Shown: piece by piece, positions 1 to 5,897 of the stretch
Position numbering within the stretch: position 1 is the first letter of the stretch
Layout of the letters: every line of letters begins with the position of its first letter
Source of the DNA: Coxiellaceae bacterium
GTDB lineage: Bacteria; Pseudomonadota; Gammaproteobacteria; GCA-013414725
Length of the DNA stretch: 5,897 nucleotides
Reading direction: 5' to 3'
Assembly (NCBI GenBank): GCA_013414725.1
Contig: CP058706.1
Coordinates: 1,762,340-1,768,236 of the forward strand
Notes under the pieces: generated by a model
Database searches by the model: none
What the model was told of the DNA's origin: nothing
The model's input: only the letters and a program-made list of their open reading frames with translations
Program-made: the position numbers and the translations under genes

Positions 1-177
1 GGGCCAACTGGCTATGCCATTAATCCAGCACGTGATCTGGGGCCACGGTTGGCGCACGCGGTTTTGCCAATTGTTGGCAAGGGCACTTCTCAATGGCGAT
101 ATGCTTGGGTACCAGTCATTGGCCCATTAGTAGGCAGTGTGATAGGGGCTTTGGTATGGAGTTGCTGTTTAATGTAA
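1..177 (+). CDS. glpF: Glycerol uptake facilitator (aquaporin family), C-terminal fragment
   Basis: This is the last 58 codons of a membrane channel gene that starts upstream of the window and ends at TAA 175-177. The MIP/aquaporin family forms inner-membrane channels with two NPA half-helix motifs. The second is visible at fragment residues 8-10 and is followed by R-D-L-G-P-R. The Asp directly after NPA-R is typical of glycerol-conducting members (GlpF type) rather than strict water channels. The remaining residues, with a [10 protein letters not shown] stretch, match the last transmembrane helix of the family, and the protein ends shortly after it as expected. The inhibitor gene begins 14 bases downstream on the same strand, so the two may be cotranscribed. 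The glycerol assignment is firm at family level; the symbol is inferred from the NPARD signature alone. Confidence 0.9.
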   Translation, partial: GPTGYAINPARDLGPRLAHAVLPIVGKGTSQWRYAWVPVIGPLVGSVIGALVWSCCLM

Positions 178-180
178 CCA

Positions 181-186
181 AGGAGG
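181..186 (+). promoter_or_regulatory. Strong Shine-Dalgarno site that fixes the inhibitor start
   Basis: AGGAGG lies 5 bases before ATG 192-194. It decides the start of the downstream gene. An in-frame upstream ATG at 93 overlaps the channel gene, has no such site, and would bury the signal peptide inside the protein. Confidence 0.85.
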
Positions 187-191
187 TTTTT

Positions 192-590
192 ATGCAAAGA
201 GCAGTTATTTTATTGAGCTTATTGTTGGCTAGTTGGTTTGGTTTTGCATCTGCTGCTAATAAGCCTGTTTACACGGATTCCAGTCAAATCATTGAAGCTA
301 CTCCAGCAAAATCCACATTTATTATTGCTTTGCCTTCTAATCCTAGTACTGGCTATTCTTGGAAAATTAAAAGTTATCCGCAGCAGCAATTAAAATTAAT
401 CAAACAGGCATATGTGCCGCCCAAGAAACAATTGATAGGCGGCGGTGGAACAGAAACTTGGCTATTTTCTGTCAAACCATCCGCATTTAAAAACCCTGGT
501 AGTGGGCAAATTGAATTGATTTATCAGCGCCCATGGGAAAATATCCCGGTCAAGACCCAGATATTTAAAATAAAAATATCAAGCAGATAA
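192..590 (+). CDS. Exported chagasin-family (I42) cysteine protease inhibitor
   Basis: This 132-aa protein belongs to the chagasin/I42 family of tight-binding inhibitors of papain-like cysteine proteases. Residues 1-21 form a signal peptide: Gln-Arg, a hydrophobic core, and an A-S-A cleavage site before Ala22-Asn-Lys-Pro. The mature part carries the three loops that enter or flank the protease active-site cleft in this family: N-P-S-T-G-Y at 50-55, a Gly-rich G-G-G-G-T-E-T-W at 83-90, and R-P-W-E at 113-116. Length and motif spacing fit a complete single-domain member. The product should act in the periplasm or outside the cell. It follows the glycerol facilitator by 14 bases, but nothing suggests a shared pathway. 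In a host-associated bacterium it could restrain host cathepsins or the cell's own proteases; that is inference. The gene is intact even though it contains A5 runs at 489-493 and 572-576. Confidence 0.9.
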   Translation: MQRAVILLSLLLASWFGFASAANKPVYTDSSQIIEATPAKSTFIIALPSNPSTGYSWKIKSYPQQQLKLIKQAYVPPKKQLIGGGGTETWLFSVKPSAFKNPGSGQIELIYQRPWENIPVKTQIFKIKISSR

Positions 591-599
591 TGTTTGCAA

Positions 600-621
600 T
601 TTTCCTATCAAAATAGGAAAA
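600..621 (+). terminator. Possible terminator hairpin after the inhibitor gene
   Basis: A perfect 9-bp A/T-rich stem (TTTTCCTAT paired with ATAGGAAAA, loop CAAA) begins 9 bases after the inhibitor stop codon. There is no clear T-tract after it, so it is a weak or non-classical terminator candidate. Confidence 0.4.
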
Positions 622-699
622 ATAAATAGGCCAAGTGTTTTTAACATTCTGGTCATCTCGCGGCCCATCATTGCCCACAAATCAGCTCAAAATAATCCG

Positions 700-1044
700 A
701 TGCCTCTTGAGAACAGGTTATCAATTGTTGCAGGAATGGGGCAGCACAAATCGAAATATTTTATTAAAATTGAAAGCTTTGATGGTCAAGTAATAAAATT
801 GGTTCAACTGCATATAGAAAAACTGGATGAAAAACAGCCTGAAAAGAAAAAAATAATCTCTTTTTCTAAAAGACCCCGTTGCAAAAATTCAAAGAAGAGA
901 TAAAGAAAGCAGAGGGAATATCCGGAGTCATTCTGAGTTCACCAAAAAAACAAAAAATTGCAGGAAGCATTCCCCGAGCTTGATAGAACCAAAAGGCATC
1001 TTGAAGTGATCCAGGATTGTAAGAGTCTAGTATCGGAAAATTAA
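700..1044 (+). pseudogene. Frameshifted small hypothetical gene (about 114 aa after repair)
   Basis: I do not recognise this protein. Read as it stands, the frame from ATG 700 stops at TAA 901-903 after 67 codons. Restoring one A in the A4 run at 868-871 and removing one A from the A7 run at 944-950 gives a continuous 114-aa frame ending at TAA 1042-1044. The joined middle and C-terminal sequence looks natural: a lysine/glutamate-rich amphipathic stretch (K-F-K-E-E-I-K-K-A-E), then I-S-G-V-I-L-S-S-P, then a helical end with charged residues and L-V-S-E-N. There is no good Shine-Dalgarno site before ATG 700, and the same frame is open back to base 574, so the true start may lie upstream. One option is GTG 635-637, which would need one extra T in the T5 run at 638-642. 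Function is unknown. The hydrophobic residue near the C-terminus would suit a secreted effector, but this is weak evidence. Confidence 0.55.
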
Positions 1045-1050
1045 CGACTC

Positions 1051-1082
1051 TCAGAGAGAGGATTGGCTCATCATCTCTCTGA
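1051..1082. terminator. Hairpin between convergent genes, likely bidirectional terminator
   Basis: TCAGAGAGA (1051-1059) pairs perfectly with TCTCTCTGA (1074-1082). After a G/A mismatch, GAT (1061-1063) pairs with ATC (1070-1072) around a 6-base loop. The structure lies in the 63-base gap between the ends of the plus-strand remnant (1044) and the minus-strand U-box gene (1108), where a shared terminator is expected. Only TTT follows on the plus strand, so termination efficiency is uncertain. Confidence 0.5.
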
Positions 1083-1107
1083 TTTGAAGTTTATAAGCTA
1101 GTTGCAG

Positions 1108-1666
1108 TTATTGCTTAAATCCGTAATCGGCGGATACTTCAGGTGTTTCATTGTTGCTGGAAGTGGCGTTCTGTTCGATATACGGACTTCTAATCGCTGT
1201 TTGTGATTCACGAATTAAATGGCTGGCAGCGCGTAAATCTTCAACGGACACTTCGGTAGCTTGGGCTTTATTGCCGTAGGTCAGTTGTAACTGGCTAATT
1301 TTGTCTTGTAAATAACCAGTGATTTGTTGCCGTAAGCCATCATCTTTTTCACTAGAATACCGTCCGAAAGCTTCTCCGGTATATGGATTAATAAAGGGCT
1401 GGTCTTTACGGGCACAGCTGTTGCGCCATTGGACAAAGAAAGATTTGTCAAAGTAAAAGTTTGATTATCACCTGTAGTGACTTTGATTGGGTCGTATTTG
1501 AACTCTTCGGATATCGGGCAAATTAAGTCACCTGAGTCATTGATGACTTCATCAATATTGAGACCATAATTATCACAGAGCGCGGTCAGTTGATTAAACA
1601 ATGCTCGGTTAACATTTTTATTGTTTTCATTAGCGTTTAGGGCTTTTTTATAAACTGTATGCTCAT
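1108..1666 (-). pseudogene. U-box domain protein (putative E3 ubiquitin ligase effector), two frameshifts
   Basis: U-box domains are RING-like folds that recruit ubiquitin E2 enzymes. Bacteria lack ubiquitin, so bacterial U-box proteins (Legionella LubX and GobX are known) usually act inside eukaryotic hosts. From ATG 1666-1664, with GAGG 11 bases upstream, the frame breaks in the A6 run read on the minus strand (1644-1649) and again near the three-base run at 1435-1437. One extra base at each gives a continuous 186-aa frame ending at TAA 1110-1108. In that frame residues 49-54 read L-I-C-P-I-S, D-P-I is at 59-61, Trp81 sits in F-V-Q-W, and N-P-Y-T-G-E-A-F at 94-101 matches the end of the U-box core. 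A helix with D-D-G-L-R-Q-Q-I follows, as in U-box proteins of the Ufd2 type. The C-terminus has Glu/Asp residues and Phe at position -3, compatible with a Dot/Icm signal. The N-terminal 45 residues are unassigned. As printed, the gene cannot make the full domain. Confidence 0.72.
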
Positions 1667-1708
1667 GTTTTATCTAGCCTCATTGTCCCCAGGTTTATTC
1701 ATGATGAT

Positions 1709-1741
1709 AGGATACCTGAATATTATTAAGGTTTTCTTAAA
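1709..1741 (-). promoter_or_regulatory. PmrA-box-like promoter of the U-box gene
   Basis: On the minus strand the element reads TTTAAG-AAAAC-CTTAAT (bases 1741 to 1725). It matches all 12 fixed positions of the enterobacterial PmrA consensus YTTAAK-N5-YTTAAK, and its tandem CTTAA-like hexamers at 11-base spacing also resemble the Legionella/Coxiella PmrA sites placed before many Dot/Icm effector genes. Ten bases downstream is TATCCT (1714-1709), a possible -10. A start of transcription near 1702 would give a leader of about 36 bases before ATG 1666. The match is seen in the sequence; regulation by PmrA is inferred. Confidence 0.55.
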
Positions 1742-1943
1742 ATCATGGAACAATTTTGGTTGTTGTATCGCAGACATTGTGAATAATTGATATATTTCAA
1801 TTGCTTAGGTTTATGCTTAGGGCGCGCTGAAATTAAATTTCCTACCTATTTTTAAATAAGCAATCAATTCAAGCACTTACATCAGTTTGCAATGCCGATA
1901 ACATCGCTCCTCCAGACTTTAAAATTTTTAAAGGACCTTATTT

Positions 1944-1976
1944 CATAAGCATTACTTAATTTTGAGAGGGTATATT
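1944..1976 (+). promoter_or_regulatory. PmrA-box-like promoter of the long gene
   Basis: CATAAG (1944-1949), five bases, then CTTAAT (1955-1960) matches 11 of 12 fixed positions of YTTAAK-N5-YTTAAK. TATATT (1971-1976), a good -10, follows after exactly 10 bases, the same geometry as in the divergent minus-strand promoter. Transcription near 1983 would leave about 27 bases before ATG 2010. The Shine-Dalgarno before that ATG is weak (GGATAGAGA, 1992-2000). Direct regulation by PmrA is inferred. Confidence 0.5.
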
Positions 1977-2009
1977 AGGCTGGGGTAAAACGGATAGAGA
2001 ATACTAGCT

Positions 2010-4063
2010 ATGTACACAGCAAAACTAGATGAAGTTAGGGTCCATTTAGAGAGATTGAAAAATAATTCAAACTCAAAATCGATCACTGTTGAAAAATTAT
2101 GGGGTGCTATTTTTGTTATATCGGGCATTGTAGAGGAGTTAAATAAAGCATTTTCTGTTCTCCAAGATAGCAGTCAAATCATGGATGATTTGAAAACACT
2201 GTCGCAAAATATAGACAGCATGGCCTCTGAAGATTTTAACGATCAGGCCTATCAGGATCTAATAGAAACAAGCCTTCAAAATGTTGCTAAGTTAGCACAA
2301 GCCATCCAAAAGCATCAAAATTACCAAATTATCTCATCTCATCAAGCGCCATCTCTGTCATCAAAAAATATGATGCCTATTATTCCTGATGAATATATGC
2401 TGAGGTTATCGCGAACGTTTTGGACCAATGCCGAACAATTGGAGAATTATTGCGCAATATAAACGCTATTTCACGGCTTAATAAACGATCTTTACGATTG
2501 ATTATGGAGCATCACATCGTAAAAAATAAATTTGATGAAGTAAAAAAAGAAGGACTTTTCCTGGAAAATTTCAGGAAATCTCTCGTTACTTGATTCGAGT
2601 TTTTGCCGGTGTTCTGTCAGAACCCCATGTACTCTAGTAAATTTGATTTGCGTTTGTTAATTGATTTGGCTGTTTATCAGGAAAAATATGAGGTTTTGAA
2701 AAAAATCATTTCTGCATGCAAATTAAGGGGCAAGCAAAATGGGTTGGCTGGGTGTGATGGCCTTTTTGATGCGTGTTTAGTTATGTTGTTTAAAAAACTG
2801 AACATTAAAACTAAGGAATCACCAGACCTCTCTGAGCTGCAAGAAACAGGTATTATTGGGTTAATTTTGTCGGTAAAACCGCCGATTTTTAATCAAAGTT
2901 TTGTTGACCAATTAGGTGCAGCCGAAAAAGAATGATACTTTCAAGAACAAAAACTGATAATTGGGATGTGGCAATATCTGAGAAAATGGCATTGAGTGTT
3001 TTGTCTTATGACTTTATTTCAATATCTGGCCAGAATGTGCAAAGTACATCAGGAAAATTAAATATTGGGTTCCAGATGCGGATGATTGCTTCATTTGAAA
3101 TGTTACAAAAACTCCTTAATAATAAAGTTATATCTGATTCTAATTGTTTAGTTTTTATTGATAAATTTTTGGCGTTTCCTAGTTGGAGTAAGTATCGAGA
3201 TAGTAAGGATCGGCCTCGTGGGGTCGGTTGTGAAATTTTAATGAATTTATCAAATATGCCGACTGCTCTGGAAAAAATGGATAGAAGCCGGCTTGTGAAA
3301 GCGTTGGCAATTGCAATACAAGCAGAGCATGCGAGGGTGATAACATTTTTATTGAGCGTCTGATTGCTTTAAGTGAGGGCGAATTAAGCTATCTATCGAA
3401 TTTTTTGGAAAAGTTTGATAAAGCCAACCTTGTAAAGCATTTGGTTGCAGCAATAGAAGCGCGAAACTTCCAGGAAATCGCTCTTTTTCGGGAGTTTTAT
3501 GCTTTGTTTTTAAGGATGGTTCAGCAAAAGAAGTGGAATATTTGGCATGTGAATTCAAAAAATAAATGGTGACAGCATGTCGGCTGCGATTAATTTCGTT
3601 TTGGATGAAGCCGGACCGTCAGCTATTGAATTTTTGCTGAATCATTTTTGAGTCAATCTTCGTCTTTTCAAGACAGGAAGCAGATGATGAGTGTGTTTTA
3701 TGGGAAAAATTGTGATCGATTGAAAATCCTAAGAAAAGCCCAATATAATTTACAATTTTTAGTCCAATTGGAGTATTTGTCTCCACATGACGGATCGGGC
3801 TTAATGAGTGGCCTTGTGAAAGATTTCATTAATTTTGCCCAGAATAGGCTTACTGTCAGTCCTAAACAGTTGTTTCAAGCATGGGTCTTTAGTTATCAAG
3901 AAAATAATAGTGTGGATTTATTCGCTGTTCTTAATACCAGAAGGAACCCTCAAAATTACTTTTCTGTCACATACAAAGAGATTTTGATAATTACTGTGTC
4001 GGATTAATGGTGGATTCTGAACCTGAGGTAGTCAATGATAATGCTAATACGTTGAGTTCTTAA
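2010..4063 (+). pseudogene. Large helical hypothetical protein, multiply frameshifted (about 686 aa after repair)
   Basis: I do not recognise a family. Five open segments on this strand (2010-2462, 2603-2935, 2932-3363, 3648-4007 and shorter pieces between) are parts of one reading frame broken nine times. Eight breaks look like a lost base: near 2437-2440, A4 2565-2568, A5 2925-2929, T5 3346-3350, T5 3507-3511, A6 3557-3562, T5 3645-3649 and T4 3982-3985. One looks like a gained C in C4 2623-2626. With these fixed the length becomes 2061 bases, exactly 687 codons, from ATG 2010 to TAA 4061-4063. The product has no signal peptide or membrane segment, is rich in Leu, Lys, Glu and Asn, and reads as mainly alpha-helical, with a 46-residue tandem repeat in its second half. 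Its end has an acidic stretch (D-S-E-P-E-V-V) and Leu at position -3, features seen in Dot/Icm substrates. A host-directed effector is a reasonable guess from this and from the PmrA-like promoter, not a demonstrated function. Confidence 0.65.
3280..3554 (+). repeat. 46-residue tandem protein repeat inside the long gene
   Basis: Two successive units align in the repaired translation. Unit 1 starts at GAT 3280 and unit 2 at GAT 3417. The spacing is 137 bases, or 138 (46 codons) once the missing T at 3346-3350 is restored. The first 15 residues of each share the pattern D-[RK]-x-x-L-V-K-x-L-x-x-A-I-[QE]-A, and the DNA is also visibly similar there. A partial copy precedes unit 1 (an L-E-K-M motif matching L-E-K-F before unit 2), and a weaker third unit may follow near 3555. 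This suggests a helical solenoid, often used for protein binding. Confidence 0.5.
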
Positions 4064-4091
4064 AATAATTAATTGCAAACAATAATATTGA

Positions 4092-5291
4092 TTATGATGT
4101 TTTTATTTTAAAAGCCACGATAATCAGCATAATTACTGCTATGATCTGTAAAGTGACTGAGAACGAGACAACGCTAACTATATTTTTATCGTATAGCCAA
4201 CCAATAATGACACTCCCCAGAAACCAGCTTACGCCATAGAATGCATTGAAAATGCCATAAGCTGAGCCGCGTTTATGGCTAGGTATCATGTTGGCAATTA
4301 CCGCACGCATTAACGATTCTTGCGAACCTACGCCCAGTCCCCAAAGCAGCATTCCCAGATAAATGACCCAAAGGCTATGGCCTAAAAACACTAAAGGAGC
4401 AAACCCCGCGCTGAGGATCACGAGTAGGATTAAGATGCTAAAGCCATGTTTGTCGTAGAGTTTGCCGAAAATAATAGAGGTCAGCGCTGTGGTTCCCATG
4501 GCAAATGCATAGACCACCGGAATCCAGGCACCGCTAAAGGAGCCTGCTTTGGCAAAATGGAAGGCGATTAAAGCAAAATCAGCGAATGCTGCAGCGACCA
4601 AGGCAGAGGCGATGGTATACAGCCAGAAGATTGGTGGAATACCATGCCCAGCAAATTCAGGGCGTTTGACTTCAAGGTGTTGTGGGTGCGGGTAGAGCCT
4701 GGAGGTGCCAATTAAGACACTAATCGCCATTAAGGCAGGGATGGCCAATATGGCAAAACTGAGGGGATAGCCTAGGTTAAAATACAGTGCGGCTGCGATA
4801 ATTAATGGGCCTGACATGGCGCCGATCTTGTCCATGGCTTCATGGATGCCAAAGCCCATGCCGCTACCAATCCGTTGCGATGCGTGTGAGAGCATAGTGT
4901 CCCGTGCAGGATTGCGGATCGCCTTACCAACTCGTTCTAGCACGATGAGGACGGCTGCCATTTGCCAACTACCAGCCAAGGCAAGAAGGGGAACGGCCAA
5001 GAGATTAATAAAGTAGCCAATGAAAGTAATGAGCCAATAACGTTCAGTTTTCTCGACAAGATAGCCTGAGACCAGTCGTAAGGCATACCCTAGCAATTCT
5101 CCTAGCCCAGCGACGATGCCGACCACAGTGCCGGTTGCACCTAGTAGTGCTAGATAAGGCCCAGTAATACTGCGTGCGCCTTCATAGGTCATGTCAGCAA
5201 ATAAACTGATAATGCCAAATAAAAGAATAAATTTTACCGCATACTTTGGACTAATGTCGGTAGTATCAGAATTAGTCTTTAGCGGTATCAT
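4092..5291 (-). CDS. MFS transporter, uncharacterised
   Basis: This intact 399-aa inner-membrane protein has the length and hydrophobic pattern of a 12-helix major facilitator, with a short polar N-terminus. Family features seen include the loop 2-3 motif in R-L-V-S-G-Y-L-V-E-K-T-E-R (72-84), the conserved E-R-V-G-K-A-I-R-N-P-A-R-D (119-131), G-F-G-I-H-E-A-M-D-K-I-G (146-157), the repeat of the loop motif as G-K-L-Y-D-K (276-281) in the second half, and R-G-S-A-Y-G-I-F-N-A-F-Y-G (341-353). The substrate cannot be told from sequence; related members are annotated only as MFS or drug/metabolite exporters. ATG 5291 lies 7 bases after the malic enzyme stop and has only a weak Shine-Dalgarno, so translation coupling in one operon is likely. 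Base composition is more GC-rich than in the neighbouring decayed island. No clear terminator was seen in the 28 bases between its stop and the convergent pseudogene. Confidence 0.88.
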   Translation of the reverse strand: MIPLKTNSDTTDISPKYAVKFILLFGIISLFADMTYEGARSITGPYLALLGATGTVVGIVAGLGELLGYALRLVSGYLVEKTERYWLITFIGYFINLLAVPLLALAGSWQMAAVLIVLERVGKAIRNPARDTMLSHASQRIGSGMGFGIHEAMDKIGAMSGPLIIAAALYFNLGYPLSFAILAIPALMAISVLIGTSRLYPHPQHLEVKRPEFAGHGIPPIFWLYTIASALVAAAFADFALIAFHFAKAGSFSGAWIPVVYAFAMGTTALTSIIFGKLYDKHGFSILILLVILSAGFAPLVFLGHSLWVIYLGMLLWGLGVGSQESLMRAVIANMIPSHKRGSAYGIFNAFYGVSWFLGSVIIGWLYDKNIVSVVSFSVTLQIIAVIMLIIVAFKIKTS

Positions 5292-5298
5292 GGCGCAC

Positions 5299-5897
5299 TT
5301 ACTTGATGCGTCGATAGCGCAGGTAATTTGGCTGCCATACCTGCTGTGCTATTTGTTCAGCCACCGTTATGCCGCGTGGTAAGGTAGCGAGGCCTTCTTT
5401 GACGGCCATCTCGCCAACGGCAATGGCCATGTCAATAGCAACGCTTTCGGCTTTGGCTAGGCTAGGTAAAATGGGAGCAGTGGGATCACGTAATACAGGC
5501 GCATGTTGGATTAATGATTGAACCGCAGCCCATAACATATTGTCGCTGACTTTGCTGGCCTTGACTGCAATGACGCCCAAGCCGATGCCTGGAAATGCCA
5601 GTGCATTGTTGCATTGCGCTACGCTGATGGTTTTGTCTTTAAACTGTGTATCAGCAAATGGGCTGCCGGTAGCGATTAATGCCTGATTATCGGTCCATGC
5701 AATAATATCAGCTGGATTAGCTTCGGCTTTATCATCCGGGTTTGACAGTGGGAAAATAATTGGACGTGGGTGAGCGGCAGCCATGGTTTGAACGACTATC
5801 TTATTAAAGGCGCCATGCAGAGTTGAGCAGCCAATTAAAATGGTAGGTTTTACCTGTTGTATGGTTTCGAGCAGGGTGATGTAGCTTTTTGATTCAC
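5299..5897 (-). CDS. Malic enzyme (NAD(P)-dependent), C-terminal part
   Basis: The gene runs off the right edge; 198 C-terminal residues are present, ending at TAA 5301-5299. Malic enzyme oxidatively decarboxylates malate to pyruvate with NAD or NADP and feeds anaplerotic and reducing-power metabolism in the cytoplasm. The fragment covers the second half of the nucleotide-binding domain. It shows K-P-T-I-L-I-G-C-S at about 16-24, R-P-I-I-F-P-L-S-N-P with Lys-Ala-Glu-Ala just after it, W-T-D-N-Q-A-L-I-A-T-G-S-P-F, and Q-C-N-N-A-L-A-F-P-G-I-G-L-G. These match the long malic enzymes of the MaeA/SfcA and eukaryotic type. NAD versus NADP preference cannot be decided because the cofactor-binding loop is outside the window. 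The ATG at 5784 is internal, since the frame stays open with family-matching residues to the window edge. The transporter gene follows closely on the same strand. Confidence 0.93.
   Translation of the reverse strand, partial: ESKSYITLLETIQQVKPTILIGCSTLHGAFNKIVVQTMAAAHPRPIIFPLSNPDDKAEANPADIIAWTDNQALIATGSPFADTQFKDKTISVAQCNNALAFPGIGLGVIAVKASKVSDNMLWAAVQSLIQHAPVLRDPTAPILPSLAKAESVAIDMAIAVGEMAVKEGLATLPRGITVAEQIAQQVWQPNYLRYRRIK

Larger units (their letters stand above)
1667..2009. other. Divergent intergenic control region
   Basis: This gene-free, A/T-rich stretch separates the minus-strand U-box gene from the plus-strand long gene, and I see no credible coding frame in it. Besides the two PmrA-like promoters it contains a direct repeat TGCTTAGG at 1802-1809 and 1814-1821 (12-base spacing) and a near-perfect dyad, CTTTAAAA-T-TTTTAAAG, at 1917-1933 just upstream of the plus-strand promoter. 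Either could be a regulator site, but short A/T-rich repeats are common by chance. No tRNA or riboswitch-like fold was recognised. Confidence 0.5.

Noticed and set aside
93..191. N-terminal extension of the inhibitor gene from ATG 93
   Set aside because: It overlaps the channel gene, lacks a Shine-Dalgarno site and would hide the signal peptide. ATG 192 has AGGAGG at the right distance.
1281..1601. A stand-alone 106-aa minus-strand protein starting at TTG 1601
   Set aside because: It is open upstream to 1673 and loses the U-box pattern after 1437, where another frame continues it. It is the middle of the frameshifted U-box gene.
2603..3363. Two overlapping genes joined by an ATGA stop/start at 2932-2935, as in a coupled operon
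   Set aside because: Neither has a Shine-Dalgarno site, the first would need a TTG start, and one added A in 2925-2929 fuses them in frame. They are pieces of one gene.
3349..3558. Minus-strand ORF of 69 codons
   Set aside because: It lies antisense to the repeat-containing part of the long gene, whose plus-strand frames carry the coherent protein; no supporting start site.
3557..3562. Programmed ribosomal frameshifting at the A6 run
   Set aside because: The same gene has eight other breaks and no recognisable stimulatory hairpin follows. Nine programmed shifts in one gene is not credible.
4064..4091. Terminator between the convergent long gene and transporter gene
   Set aside because: The 28 bases are A/T-rich, and only a 5-bp dyad around 4079-4089 is present, too weak to call.
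4816..5382. Plus-strand ORFs at 4816-5016 and 5191-5382
   Set aside because: They are antisense shadows of the transporter and malic enzyme genes, which have clear family motifs.

Overview
The window looks like a chromosomal segment of an AT-leaning gammaproteobacterium that lives with eukaryotic cells. A member of the Legionellales (Legionella/Coxiella relatives) is my best inference. It rests on a eukaryote-type U-box protein gene, two divergent PmrA-like promoter boxes of the kind known to control Dot/Icm effectors, and a chagasin-type cysteine-protease inhibitor. No gene here names the species.

Layout: (1) 1-590, plus strand: the 3' end of a glycerol-facilitator gene, followed 14 bases later by an intact gene for an exported chagasin-family inhibitor. 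(2) About 600-4063: a decayed island. It holds a small plus-strand gene remnant (700-1044), a minus-strand U-box gene (1108-1666), a divergent control region (1667-2009) and a long plus-strand gene (2010-4063). All three genes are broken by single-base frameshifts. (3) 4092-5897, minus strand: an intact MFS transporter gene directly downstream of the 3' part of a malic enzyme gene, probably one operon.

The main result is that the many short ORFs in 700-4063 are not separate genes. One-base corrections, nearly all at short homopolymer runs and mostly restoring a missing base, join them into three clean reading frames of about 114, 186 and 686 aa. The corrected 186-aa protein contains a recognisable U-box. 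The corrected 686-aa protein looks helical and carries a 46-residue tandem repeat. The flanking genes contain A or T runs of the same length that are intact, which favours local gene decay by slippage over sequencing error, although only raw reads can settle it.

Between the U-box gene and the long gene lie two PmrA-box-like elements, one per direction, each 10 bases upstream of a -10-like hexamer. The island therefore reads as a divergent, possibly co-regulated pair of effector candidates that has lost, or appears to have lost, its coding integrity.
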